From contig NZ_VMKN01000001.1 of NCBI RefSeq assembly GCF_007483685.1, positions 1-64,000 on the forward strand: 64,000 nucleotides of DNA, written 5' to 3'. Every line of letters starts with the position of its first letter. The first letter of the stretch is position 1. The DNA comes from Litoribacter populi. GTDB lineage: Bacteria; Bacteroidota; Bacteroidia; Cytophagales; Cyclobacteriaceae. Under the pieces are notes generated by a model that was given only the letters and a program-made list of their open reading frames with translations, ran no database searches and was not told the origin of the DNA. The position numbers and the translations under genes are program-made. This document shows positions 24,111-32,795 of this stretch, piece after piece.

Positions 24111-24507
24111 GATAACAGAAAATCTATAATTGGAGTAGGAATCAAGTTCCTACTCCATCAAAACTAACTAAAAGGAAAATAAATAATTGTTTTTCCTTTT
24201 CTTCCACGTCCACCTACCTTCACATAGATACCAGTTTTGCCAATCCAAATTCTTTCTTTCATAGTTTACTATATTTAATTTGCCTTTAAGGGATTCATGC
24301 AATAAAAAGGTCCTCCATATTAGAAACCCAGCCATTTGACCTAATTACCGTGCCCCTACATCTCACCTCGATCAGATGATTCTGATCACGCTTTTTTCCG
24401 AACCCATAAGGATATAGGAATTTAATACTTAGGTGGGAAGAAAACATTTAATTATTTCCTAAACGCTCTTATTTACAAATTTTTTAGTAAATAGAATTTG
24501 AAGTCAA
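24111..24507. other. A+T-rich gap with one hairpin
   Basis: Besides the 11-bp perfect stem TGGAGTAGGAA/TTCCTACTCCA (24131-24141, 24147-24157; loop TCAAG) and a short GATCAG...CTGATC hairpin near 24370, a possible 32-residue frame lies at 24164-24262. Nothing else is recognised. Confidence 0.5.
24164..24262 (-). CDS. Possible very small basic protein (32 aa)
   Basis: The minus-strand ATG at 24262 opens MKERIWIGKTGIYVKVGGRG followed by a short basic and hydrophobic end, 32 residues in all, stopping at 24164. The Gly/Lys/Arg-rich composition is protein-like, but the frame is too short to judge from sequence alone and no homologue is recalled. It sits just upstream of the decayed outer-membrane gene fragment. 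Confidence 0.25.
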   Translation of the reverse strand: MKERIWIGKTGIYVKVGGRGRKGKTIIYFPFS

Positions 24508-24537
24508 TTGAAGTACTCTCCTTACTTATTGAAATAC

Positions 24538-25425
24538 ATGTCTAACCATAAAATATACGTCCCTAATACAAACTGGGACCTCATAAAAATAGGTCCTCAA
24601 TTACTACACCTGCAGAAATCTATAAAAGCATGGTCCCCGGATATTGAGAAAATTAATTTTAAAGGCCTTAAATTTTCCCCGCCACTATTGGCTGTCTACT
24701 ATGCGTCACTTATCCAAGAGTCTACAATAAAAATCAATTTTGAGGGATTATCGGGTTACTTAGAAACTTTAAAATTTCCATACGGATTATTACCAGATGA
24801 TACCAACAATTGGAAGAATACTCTAAACGCTTTTTCTTCCAAGACATATCTTCCAATAATTAAATTCAGCAACAAGACCACCAAGGAAGAAACTATTTTA
24901 AGGGAAATGCTTTTATCACATGCATTAAAAATAATTGGCTCCATAACTCAAATCCCGTCCAACTATTATTCCGCAATAAATTATTTGCTTTCGGAACTGA
25001 CAGACAACATTGTTGAGCATTCGAGGCACGATTTTGGCTATTTTTCATTTCAGTATTATAGGGAAAATGGGCTAATGGATATCTGTATTGCCGATAAAGG
25101 GATCGGGCTTCTTGGCTCCTATCAAAAATATGAAGGAGAAAGGGATTTTTCTCAAATTTCAAACCATCTTTTGGCGGTAGACTCCGCTATCAAAGGAAAT
25201 TCAACCAAACCAATTCCTGAAAAAAGAGGTTATGGAATTGCAACTTCTAGACGAATGTTAATAGAAGGCCTAGGCGGGCATTTTGTTTATTTAACTGGCA
25301 ACGCCTTGTTAATCAATGAAGAAATGTCCAACTTTGGAGAATATTTCCAAGGCACAATAGCATTAATTAGAATTCCTGTAAAATCTTTTAGTAAAGATTT
25401 TAATTGGTATAAATTTGTGGAATAA
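24538..25425 (+). CDS. GHKL-fold ATP-binding protein, partner of a STAS-like protein
   Basis: From ATG 24538 the product is 295 residues. An upstream TTG at 24508 is possible, but the ATG matches the start of the truncated paralogue at 57565. The N-terminal ~125 residues form a domain shared with that paralogue (K-T/S-Y-L-P-I-I-K-F near 102-110). The C-terminal part is a histidine-kinase-like ATPase: N-box S-E-L-T-D-N (152-157), G1 D-K-G-I-G (186-190), G2 G-Y-G-I-A-T (231-236). There is no H-box, so it is not a histidine kinase but resembles anti-sigma-type or MORC-like ATPases. It lies 18 bp before the STAS-like gene. Confidence 0.8.
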   Translation: MSNHKIYVPNTNWDLIKIGPQLLHLQKSIKAWSPDIEKINFKGLKFSPPLLAVYYASLIQESTIKINFEGLSGYLETLKFPYGLLPDDTNNWKNTLNAFSSKTYLPIIKFSNKTTKEETILREMLLSHALKIIGSITQIPSNYYSAINYLLSELTDNIVEHSRHDFGYFSFQYYRENGLMDICIADKGIGLLGSYQKYEGERDFSQISNHLLAVDSAIKGNSTKPIPEKRGYGIATSRRMLIEGLGGHFVYLTGNALLINEEMSNFGEYFQGTIALIRIPVKSFSKDFNWYKFVE

Positions 25426-25443
25426 ACCCAAAATGTAAATCGT

Positions 25444-25794
25444 ATGAATAATGTAGCAACTATTTCCTTTCAGTGGCTTGACTCGCTCAAAGGCAGAAAT
25501 ACGATTAAATCCGCCTTTAACCAACCCTTCTCTTCCGAAGATAGGTTATTAGTGGACTTTGCTGGTGTGAAATTTATTTCTCGCGCAGCTGCTCATGAAT
25601 TGTTGTCACAAGTGGATAAACTCGCAAAGAAAGGTGTAGAATCTTCATTCATAAATTTAAATGAAGAGCTGGATAAAATGTTCGACCTAGTAGAAAATTC
25701 CATTGGGAAAGAAAAACAAGCCAGCTTCCGATTCGTTAAATGGCTTGAGTTCGAAAACGAGTCTAAATACCAAAAATATTTATTACAGTTTTGA
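25444..25794 (+). CDS. STAS-like (DUF4325-type) protein
   Basis: The 116-residue protein has the STAS-like core L-L-V-D-F-A-G-V-K-F-I-S-R-A-A-A-H-E-L at about 36-54. The paralogue at 58034 shares D-F-x2-V/I-x-F-I-S-R-A-A-A-H-E-L. The usual phospho-serine of RsbV-type antagonists is replaced at the equivalent position (F-I-S-R-A-A instead of F-I-D-S-S-G), so partner switching by phosphorylation is unlikely. It is co-transcribed with the GHKL ATPase, and a strong terminator follows at 25820. No sigma factor is encoded nearby. Confidence 0.75.
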   Translation: MNNVATISFQWLDSLKGRNTIKSAFNQPFSSEDRLLVDFAGVKFISRAAAHELLSQVDKLAKKGVESSFINLNEELDKMFDLVENSIGKEKQASFRFVKWLEFENESKYQKYLLQF

Positions 25795-25819
25795 AAAAAG
25801 CTGAAACACTATTCAATTT

Positions 25820-25850
25820 AAAACCTGCTCTATGCAGGTTTTATTTTTTT
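25820..25850 (+). terminator. Rho-independent terminator after the STAS-like gene
   Basis: AAAACCTG (25820-25827) pairs with CAGGTTTT (25835-25842) over a 7-nt loop, followed by A and seven T residues, 26 bp after the stop codon. Confidence 0.85.
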
Positions 25851-25887
25851 ATTTCATACTCCTTTCTGTCCTGTTTCCTTACGAAAA

Positions 25888-25985
25888 TAGAACCATGACA
25901 ACAATCGCCTACGAGGAGCCACAAACCGCCCGCAGGGCGTTTGTCTCCTCACGGCGGACAACTATGACAACCATCACAACCACCA
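25888..25985. repeat. GACAAC-family unit with variable hairpin
   Basis: ACCATGACAACAATCG begins the unit and GGACAACTATGACAACCATCAC closes it; between them lies a hairpin GAGGAGCCACAAACCGCC...GGGCGTTTGTCTCCTC. The outer motifs are direct repeats and only the hairpin differs from other units of this family. Confidence 0.75.
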
Positions 25986-26044
25986 AAACAAAAAGCCCGA
26001 AGCCATCACTGACCCCGAGCCCTAAACTTTAAACCATTAATCCC

Positions 26045-28729
26045 TTATTCAATATACCCATACACTACAGGTCTATGTAAATACTCCTCCACCTTCCGAT
26101 ATATACAGTTCCATATCATCGGCTCCACCAACTGTGGTGATTCAGGAAATAACCTATTGATAAACATATGCAAATGGTTTTCAATCAGAGTATGTACCTT
26201 ATCCTCCTGCTCCCAATATTCGTGATAGGAAAGTTCCTCACAATAGGCCTCCAATATTTGATCAAATCGCGGATCCATTTCCTTACCATCAATATAAGCT
26301 AAATGAAACTTGCTGAAGGCCCTCCGCTCAGCACGATTATAACTTGTGACGATATCCTTTTTATACCGGTTCTTCCATGAAGTTGCTTTTTTACTTCCGA
26401 TGATCAATTTTTCACCCAATGCCACTAGCATCAAATACAACTGTTCGTGGTCTACATTCAACAATGGTCCCTCCATATCTACAGCCAATTCGGATTCCAT
26501 TTGGAAAATCCTCTCCGAGATGGAGATGCTTTTGAATCCGTATTTTGCCGTTTCAGGATAATAGTCATTGCATATTACGGATTGAATTATAGGGTTCTTT
26601 GCCAAAAGAAAAAACAATGTTTTCTGTACATCTTCTTTTTGACTTTCTCTTATTTTCAATCTTAACTTCAAATGAAAGTCTCCATCATCATAGGCCAAAT
26701 AGTACCACCTCACCTGATTCTTTTTTACTAGCTCATTATCTAATACAGATTTGACTTGTGTTTGTAGAAACCCCACTGCATCAGCTGGGGAAAGGTAGAT
26801 TTTAAAGGAAAGCCAGAGGGGATCCGGCTTTACCTTGGGGTTAAAAAACAACTTTTTGTCGCTAAATCTATATTCTTTTTGGGGTAGGCTTACGGAAAAC
26901 TGCGGATACAGAGTTTTGCCCTCCTCAGTTTTGAAAGATTCATTTTGTATCCATAGGCATTCCTTCAAAACCAGCTTTTTATTCTTAGTAAGTTCACTCA
27001 TGAAAATTTCCACAGATAGTCGGCATTCCAAATCGATCAATAGCTCCTGATCCAGATTACCTATCAAAACGTGTCTAGGTACTTTCATTTTTTCAACCCA
27101 AGCACGCAGCTCTCCTATACTCAATGCTTCATTCTCCTGAATCAACCACGCAGCAGGTTTCACTACCAATTCCCCCCAATTAAGCTGGGGAACATGTGGC
27201 ACCAGTTCAGATGGATTATAGTGATCAGTGACCGATTTGGCTCTGTTTTGATGAGCTACCTCCCAAAGTAATCTGGCCAAAGGATGGGTGATATGTTTTG
27301 GGTCTACAGAATGTTGAAAAACGGGAATGACACGTTTTTGATGAACCTTGCTGTATATGATCACTTCCCCATCATGAATACCTATCCATAATGAGCCAAA
27401 ATCCATCGTTTTTGGATTGTCTTTCCTGCCAAATAGAGTGATCGAATAGGACAGTAAATTCCGGTGTTGGCTCAACTGATTTACAAGGGGAGTTTCATCT
27501 AAATCAACATCGGCATAGATGACCGAAGGACTTTCATAATACGAGTTAGCCAGACTCTTAAAATAGTTTTCAATTTTAGCACTTAATGTAAATCTTCCGC
27601 TTAAGGCAAAAGTCCTTCTACAACTTATAGTGTCTAAAACAATCTTCCCATCATGACCTAGCCTATATAATATGGTTGTTTCTGGAGAGTTGTCCAATGG
27701 CATAGACTTCAAAGCCCCTTTTAGGTCAATAATTCCATTCCCAGACCGGATATAACTTGAAAGGTGGGCAAACCCTCTTGGCTTTAAAGATTGGTCATAG
27801 GACCATTTCTTGGATTTGAAGTGTGTATTAAGATTCGTATAGGGATGGATAATCTTGGACATGAGAACATATCTATCATCATGATCCTTTAAAAACGCCG
27901 TCTTAAAATTTTCAAGATACAATGATTTAGGCTGGTAGAATAAAGAACCCATTTCTTCATTGATATTCTCAAGCTGCCTTTTAATTTCGTAGGGTTGTGT
28001 GATATAATCAGAAAAGTACAAGTCCACCATTTCCTTGTATTCCAACAATTTCGTTGGACGGACATTAGCCATTTTTTTATTTATATCAATTCTGGTCACA
28101 CTCGAATTCCACCGCTTAGCTAGGACAAGCCCACTAAATATAAGTGCCATCCATACGCTCCGCACCGAATTTAATGGCACATTTGTAAACCATCTTCTAA
28201 ACTCAGTATAATTCAAGGTAGGATAGTGGTGAAGGTGATCTATCGCCTTTTCAAAAACTGGGTTATAATCCAGCATTTGTTCTTTCCACTTATAAGTTTT
28301 TTTATCCTTGTCCCAAAAATATACTTTGTCACCAATCAGAGAGGCTCCAGAGTTGATTACATAATCAGAATAATAAATTTTTTCCCTGATTTCCTTCTTA
28401 TTGGTGTACCGAATAACTATGTTTTTGTCATGTGCAATCAGGTAAGGTTGAGCGCATTCCTGATAGGAGAACTTTTCCCCAAAATTCCCAAGTCCCACTC
28501 CCGCCCAAAGCCCGAAAGGAGTAGGCCGGTACCTACCTCTAAGCAAGTATTTGAAAAGCGTAACTTTCTCTTTGGCTGACAAATCCTGGTAAGGCGTGTC
28601 CTTTATACTTGTAAAAAAGTCCGATGAAGACAACTGCACCATTTTGAGGATCTGTGCATAATTGTCCTCGATTTCCTGACCGCTGGAGGGGTCAAGGGTA
28701 AGCGAAGGTAATCTGTAAATAAACTCCAT
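26045..28729 (-). CDS. Class I lantibiotic dehydratase (LanB-like), orphan
   Basis: The 894-residue protein has an N-terminal lantibiotic dehydratase region. R-P-T-P-F-G-L-W-A-G-V is near residue 69, equivalent to the conserved R-x-T-P-F-G-L-F-A-G, with further blocks to about 600. From about 635 to the end it is a thiopeptide-type SpaB-C domain (L-W-L-S-F-K-I-Y, W-Y-Y-L-A-Y-D-D-G-D-F-H-L-K-L-R, and H-M-F-I-N-R-L-F near the C-terminus). Such enzymes glutamylate and dehydrate Ser/Thr of a precursor peptide. No LanC, transporter or precursor gene is seen on either side; a repeat unit and the STAS-like gene lie downstream, repeats and an outer-membrane gene upstream. Its substrate must be encoded elsewhere, or the cluster is decayed. 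Confidence 0.85.
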   Translation of the reverse strand: MEFIYRLPSLTLDPSSGQEIEDNYAQILKMVQLSSSDFFTSIKDTPYQDLSAKEKVTLFKYLLRGRYRPTPFGLWAGVGLGNFGEKFSYQECAQPYLIAHDKNIVIRYTNKKEIREKIYYSDYVINSGASLIGDKVYFWDKDKKTYKWKEQMLDYNPVFEKAIDHLHHYPTLNYTEFRRWFTNVPLNSVRSVWMALIFSGLVLAKRWNSSVTRIDINKKMANVRPTKLLEYKEMVDLYFSDYITQPYEIKRQLENINEEMGSLFYQPKSLYLENFKTAFLKDHDDRYVLMSKIIHPYTNLNTHFKSKKWSYDQSLKPRGFAHLSSYIRSGNGIIDLKGALKSMPLDNSPETTILYRLGHDGKIVLDTISCRRTFALSGRFTLSAKIENYFKSLANSYYESPSVIYADVDLDETPLVNQLSQHRNLLSYSITLFGRKDNPKTMDFGSLWIGIHDGEVIIYSKVHQKRVIPVFQHSVDPKHITHPLARLLWEVAHQNRAKSVTDHYNPSELVPHVPQLNWGELVVKPAAWLIQENEALSIGELRAWVEKMKVPRHVLIGNLDQELLIDLECRLSVEIFMSELTKNKKLVLKECLWIQNESFKTEEGKTLYPQFSVSLPQKEYRFSDKKLFFNPKVKPDPLWLSFKIYLSPADAVGFLQTQVKSVLDNELVKKNQVRWYYLAYDDGDFHLKLRLKIRESQKEDVQKTLFFLLAKNPIIQSVICNDYYPETAKYGFKSISISERIFQMESELAVDMEGPLLNVDHEQLYLMLVALGEKLIIGSKKATSWKNRYKKDIVTSYNRAERRAFSKFHLAYIDGKEMDPRFDQILEAYCEELSYHEYWEQEDKVHTLIENHLHMFINRLFPESPQLVEPMIWNCIYRKVEEYLHRPVVYGYIE

Positions 28730-29132
28730 AAGATTTTGGTTATTAGTAAAACATGACCAATTCTACCCCATAATCTCACTTCCTACAACACCCCATCCCA
28801 ATTCCCCCCTTAACCGACCTAATTTCTCCCTTGACCGTATTTTTTCACCCCGTGGCGTCCTACTCTACCTTCATCCCATTGGCAGCCATCAGCTGCCAAT
28901 CCACGTGCGCAGCTCCTTAATCTGTTAATCCATTCAACTTTTACACTACCCCTAACCATCTCTACCGTCCCGATGCGCCCCCGTGACTTTTTTGCTCGGC
29001 GCCAATCGGGACATCTACTTTCTACTTCGAAATCATCGGGTAGAGTAGATGGTAGAAAGTAGATTCGCCGCGTGTTGGCTGGCTTCGCCGTAGCCACCGC
29101 GGCGAGGGTTAGGGATGAAGGCAGATCCGTGT
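28730..29132. repeat. Repeat mosaic matching 23770-23937
   Basis: From about 28955 this matches the left-hand copy: GTCCCGATGCGCCCCCGTGA...GCGCCAATCGGGAC, the CATCTACTTTCTAC hairpin and GCCACCGCGGCGAGGGTTAG, running directly into the 3' end of the outer-membrane gene. 28730-28900 has no recognisable feature. Confidence 0.75.
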
Positions 29133-29729
29133 CTACCTGCCAAAGAAGTAATTCACTCCTAAATTCACATGTCCGAAACTGATCCGAAAATTTGTGGTTT
29201 CTAAATAATAGTCAGTCCAGTTAGATTGGTAAAAGATTTCTCCAATGCTAGCGTCAAAACCCCATTTTGGATTAGGCATGAAAGTAAAGGCAGGGCGAAG
29301 GGAGAGGTATACCCTTGTACTGCTTTCATTATATATATCCCTATTCACACCTCTGTTAATGTTTCCGGCCAAACCCTTTCCTTCTAAGCTGAAAAGGAAG
29401 TTGTCCGAGATAGTGAAGAACTTTCTTGCAAAAAGACCACCGGCAATACCAGTGACCCTTATATCTTCAAACAGGTTTGTCACCGGATTGATATTAGGGC
29501 GGTTATTTGTAATGTAATTCACCATAGGACCTACAGCCCAGGAGTCACTCAGAAAATATCCCACCTGCCCATTCAATGAAAACATCGTGCTCGTTGGTTC
29601 GCTGGAATAGCCATAGTTTACGGTGTGTGCCGAATACACCATGTCTCCCCCAACAAATTTTGTCCCTTTTGATAATTGTCCATAGGAAACCAGCGGTAAA
29701 AAGAATACCAGAAATAGAAGTTTTTTCAT
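29133..29729 (-). CDS. Outer membrane beta-barrel protein
   Basis: The 198-residue protein has a signal peptide (MKKLLFLVFFLPLVSYGQ, about 1-18) and a beta-barrel pattern: G-G-D-M-V-Y-S, S-L-N-G-Q-V-G-Y-F-L-S-D-S-W-A-V-G-P near 48-67, L-R-P-A-F-T-F-M-P-N near 146-155, and a C-terminal strand ending Y-F-F-G-R. It is similar to short OmpW/OmpA-like barrel proteins of Bacteroidota and distinct from the seven-member family elsewhere in the window. Its 3' end and the downstream repeat are duplicated at 23770-24110. Function is unknown. Confidence 0.75.
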   Translation of the reverse strand: MKKLLFLVFFLPLVSYGQLSKGTKFVGGDMVYSAHTVNYGYSSEPTSTMFSLNGQVGYFLSDSWAVGPMVNYITNNRPNINPVTNLFEDIRVTGIAGGLFARKFFTISDNFLFSLEGKGLAGNINRGVNRDIYNESSTRVYLSLRPAFTFMPNPKWGFDASIGEIFYQSNWTDYYLETTNFRISFGHVNLGVNYFFGR

Positions 29730-29794
29730 CTTTAGAAATTATAAAATTTTCGAAAGATAGTATTTAGTTTCAAATTTCAAACAACTTGTTATTG

Positions 29795-29890
29795 GTGTAC
29801 GTGGTTGTCATGGTTGTCCGCCTCGATGAGCAAATCTCGACCTGCGGTCGGATTGTGGCTCCTCGGGTTGGTCGACGAGCCAAACAGCTA
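29795..29890. repeat. GACAAC-family unit
   Basis: GGTTGTCATGGTTGTCCG opens the unit and CTCGATGAGC...GGTCGACGAG forms the variable hairpin around GACCTGCGGTC. The second GTTGTC boundary is degraded, giving only TTGTTGTG near 29891. Confidence 0.6.
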
Positions 29891-29933
29891 TTGTTGTGTA
29901 AAATCAATAACTGTTTAATCTGACTCATAAGTT

Positions 29934-30165
29934 ATGGTTTTCCGGCAATAGTGTTCTTGTCTCGGTGTAAAAATCACCGCTAAGAAACCAAAACCATCTA
30001 ATAGTGGGTCGACACCCGCCGGATGGCAGTCGTTTAAAGCCTGACATCGGATCAATTGATCCGGTTGTTTGGGGAAAGGTCAGTATGAAACGGATTATCA
30101 ACCCAATTTAAAAATTGGCTCAATTTAACCCCATACGGGTGGTATAATAAACGATAATATCCGTA
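29934..30165. other. Strongly structured gene-free segment downstream of the EPS operon
   Basis: ATGGTTTT (29934-29941) pairs with AAAACCAT (29990-29997) enclosing CGGTG/CACCG (29963-29979). CGGATCAATTGATCCG at 30048-30063 is a perfect 16-bp palindrome, and CCAATTT/AAATTGG lies near 30102-30118. No reading frame fits. It may be a non-coding RNA or a relic of a mobile element; no family is recognised. Confidence 0.4.
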
Positions 30166-30195
30166 AAAAAAAAGAGCCCATGGTGGTGGGCTCTT
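30165..30195 (-). terminator. Terminator of the exopolysaccharide operon
   Basis: AAGAGCCCA (30172-30180) pairs with TGGGCTCTT (30187-30195) over a 6-nt loop. On the minus strand the stem is followed by about nine T residues, making it a strong terminator for transcription leaving rfbC. Confidence 0.85.
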
Positions 30196-30259
30196 AAGAT
30201 ACTCTATGAAAGATATATGTTAGAATTGCAATTTTGTCTTAGTGTATGTATTAGCTATT

Positions 30260-30847
30260 CTACTCACTATATCCATAACTTAACTCCTCTTCATAAATAA
30301 ATGGAGATTCGAAATTTTCAAAACTGGGCAACAACCTATCTTTATCTGACACAATTATAGCAGTCTCCTCGATCATCCAATCAATATTTAGAGCCCTATC
30401 ATTATAATAAAGCCCTCCGTCTGATGGCTGATGGTATAGGTTATCGCATTTATATAAAAATTCTGCAGTTTCTGAAAGCACCACGAATCCATGAGCAACT
30501 CCTCTGGGTACAAAAAACTGCTTTTTATTTTCGTCACTTAAATAGACAGCATGGTGCTCCCCATATGTAGGAGATCCTCTTCGAATATCCACTGCCACAT
30601 CCAAGACTTTTCCACTTACCACTCTAACTAGCTTAGCCTGTGCATAGGGAGGCGACTGAAAGTGCAATCCTCTCAACACCCCTTTCTTAGATTTGGATTG
30701 GTTATCCTGAACAAAGTTTCTATTAAAACCCGTAAGTTTATTAAAGGTACTTTCATTGAAAGACTCGTAAAAGTATCCCCTATCATCTTCAAAGATTCTT
30801 GGTTCAATTTCGAAGCAACCTTCTAAATTAGTCTCTATAATATTCAT
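30260..30847 (-). CDS. rfbC: dTDP-4-dehydrorhamnose 3,5-epimerase
   Basis: The 195-residue cupin enzyme shows F-E-D-D-R-G-Y-F-Y-E-S-F near 19-30, V-L-R-G-L-H62-F-Q with the catalytic His, V-R-V-V-S-G-K-V-L-D-V-A-V-D-I-R near 74-89, and V-P-R-G-V-A-H-G-F. It converts dTDP-4-keto-6-deoxyglucose to the rhamnose-configured keto sugar. It is the last gene of the operon, 48 bp after rfbB, and followed by the terminator at 30165. rfbA and rfbD are not in the window, so complete dTDP-rhamnose synthesis needs genes elsewhere or the product is another deoxysugar. Confidence 0.93.
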   Translation of the reverse strand: MNIIETNLEGCFEIEPRIFEDDRGYFYESFNESTFNKLTGFNRNFVQDNQSKSKKGVLRGLHFQSPPYAQAKLVRVVSGKVLDVAVDIRRGSPTYGEHHAVYLSDENKKQFFVPRGVAHGFVVLSETAEFLYKCDNLYHQPSDGGLYYNDRALNIDWMIEETAIIVSDKDRLLPSFENFESPFIYEEELSYGYSE

Positions 30848-30895
30848 CGCTTTATTTAATTCAGAAGTTTTGAAATAATTTCAGGACTTCTCTGA

Positions 30896-31948
30896 TTACA
30901 AAATATTATTCAAAGAGAGTCTATCAAATTCAATTCCCTCTTTATATTTATTTAGGTACCAATTTATTGTCAGCTTAATGCCCGATTCAAAGTTTTCTTC
31001 TGCAAGCCAACCCAGTTTGGTTTCAATTTTGGAGGCATCAATGGCATACCTTCTATCATGTCCCGCACGGTCCTCTACATATTTAATTTGTGCATTATAG
31101 CTTCCGCTTTTCAAAGGAACGATTTCGTCAAGTAGAGTGCATATAGTATGGGCAATGTAGTTATTAGTCCTCTCATTTCTTCCACCAATATTGTAGGCCT
31201 CCCCACTAATACCATTATGAAATGCCAAATCTATTCCTTTGCAGTGGTCCAAAACAAATAACCAATCACGTACATTTTTTCCATCTCCGTAAATAGGGAT
31301 CGTTTCTCCACTCAGAGCTTTTCTGATTATTGTAGGGATCAGTTTCTCATCATGTTGTTTTGGCCCGTAATTGTTAGAACAATTTGTAATCACTGTATTC
31401 ATTCCGTAGGTATGGTGATAACTTCTTACCACCATATCTGAACCGGCCTTACTAGCACTATACGGGGAATTGGGCGCATATCGAGTCTCCTCGGTGAAAA
31501 GGCCTTCAGCCCCTAGTGTGCCATATACTTCATCAGTAGAAATGTGCAGAAATTTACATTCCTCATACCCAGCTTTGAACTGAAATGGTTGATTCATCCA
31601 GTATTTATAAGCCACATCTATCAAATTAAATGTGCCGTTAACATTGGTTTCAATAAAAACGGAGGGATTTTTGATTGAATTGTCTACATGAGATTCAGCC
31701 GCAAAATGAATTACACCACGAATATCATATTCCGAGAATAGATCCGCCACTAATTCCCTATTGCGTATATCCCCTTCAATAAATACATGTCTATTTTCAG
31801 AAGCTACCTCAGTTAAATTTTCCGGGTTACCTGCATAAGTAAGTAGATCAAGGTTGATTATACGGTAGTCCTGATATTTCTGTAAGAAATATGGAACAAA
31901 GTTAGAGCCTATAAACCCGGCACACCCAGTAACAAGAATAGATTTCAT
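30896..31948 (-). CDS. rfbB: dTDP-glucose 4,6-dehydratase
   Basis: This 350-residue extended SDR enzyme has the NAD-binding G-C-A-G-F-I-G at 8-14, catalytic S-T-D-E-V-Y-G near 136-142 and Y-S-A-S-K near 163-167. Length is normal. It makes dTDP-4-keto-6-deoxyglucose for the following epimerase. It is the penultimate gene of the operon. Its base composition is less A+T-rich than that of the glycosyltransferase genes upstream, as expected for a conserved cassette. Confidence 0.94.
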   Translation of the reverse strand: MKSILVTGCAGFIGSNFVPYFLQKYQDYRIINLDLLTYAGNPENLTEVASENRHVFIEGDIRNRELVADLFSEYDIRGVIHFAAESHVDNSIKNPSVFIETNVNGTFNLIDVAYKYWMNQPFQFKAGYEECKFLHISTDEVYGTLGAEGLFTEETRYAPNSPYSASKAGSDMVVRSYHHTYGMNTVITNCSNNYGPKQHDEKLIPTIIRKALSGETIPIYGDGKNVRDWLFVLDHCKGIDLAFHNGISGEAYNIGGRNERTNNYIAHTICTLLDEIVPLKSGSYNAQIKYVEDRAGHDRRYAIDASKIETKLGWLAEENFESGIKLTINWYLNKYKEGIEFDRLSLNNIL

Positions 31949-31990
31949 ATTTAGATAGAAATTAGAAATTTTCTATTGAATAAAACTAGA

Positions 31991-32746
31991 TTAAAATGGT
32001 TTAGTATTAATATTATCCACGAAAGATAATCTACAATAGTTATATCCTCTATTAACTATTTTAAGATCCATTCTTTTTACCAAATCACTAACAATTAAAT
32101 CTTCATCCTCTCTATGAGTATCATCGATATACATAATAGAATTTGGGTTCAGTCGATCCGATATAAAATTAACAATTCCATAACGTGCAAATTTACTTTC
32201 ATGACCTTTAGGGCCATCAACCAAAATTAAATCAAATTTCATTGATAAAAGTTCAGAGTTGGATGGAATGTCAAACCAAGTTCCAGTCCCATCAAAAGAA
32301 AAAGAATTAGAATTAATAAGATCAAAATGTTTAAATAGAACTAAATCACAGGTTTTACTTAAGGTTTTTTGCCAACCTAAATCTTGATCAACACTAAAAA
32401 ATTTAACATCATAATTTAATTCTTTCAATAAATTATTAATAATTATAGTTGATAGCCCAGAACCAATTTCCAAAATAGTTTTTGGACGATAAACGACGAT
32501 ATCATTAGCAAGGTGCTGTAAGGTTTGAAAGGAAATTGAGTAACTAGTCTCAAATAAATAACTATCTGGAAAATAAGGCTTTAAAACTTCCATGGCTTTT
32601 ATTTCCTTAATTCGGAAAGAAATTTCCTTGTCATTTTCCAAAGACTTATGAAGCAGAGTTTGATTTTTACTAACACCTAAGATTAGATCTCGCAATTTAA
32701 TAACAACATTTAATAGTGACATATATAATAGTTTATACCTTAACAA
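31991..32746 (-). CDS. Class I SAM-dependent methyltransferase
   Basis: The product (251 residues from 32746; an ATG at 32722 is an alternative start) has motif I I-L-E-I-G-S-G-L-S-T near 93-102, an acidic residue after strand 2 (S-V-D-Q-D), and L-I-L-V-D-G-P-K-G-H near 173-182, a pattern of small-molecule methyltransferases. Its place between glycosyltransferases and rfbB suggests O-methylation of a sugar in the repeat unit. Very A+T-rich sequence. Confidence 0.75.
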   Translation of the reverse strand: MLRYKLLYMSLLNVVIKLRDLILGVSKNQTLLHKSLENDKEISFRIKEIKAMEVLKPYFPDSYLFETSYSISFQTLQHLANDIVVYRPKTILEIGSGLSTIIINNLLKELNYDVKFFSVDQDLGWQKTLSKTCDLVLFKHFDLINSNSFSFDGTGTWFDIPSNSELLSMKFDLILVDGPKGHESKFARYGIVNFISDRLNPNSIMYIDDTHREDEDLIVSDLVKRMDLKIVNRGYNYCRLSFVDNINTKPF

Positions 32747-32795
32747 AATATAATCAATATAATACTTCTAATCAAAAAATCAAAAAAATTGAATA

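Noticed and set aside
28730-28955. Possible lanthipeptide precursor gene upstream of the dehydratase
   Set aside because: No short frame with a leader-like Lys/Leu-rich start and Ser/Thr/Cys-rich core was found on either strand.
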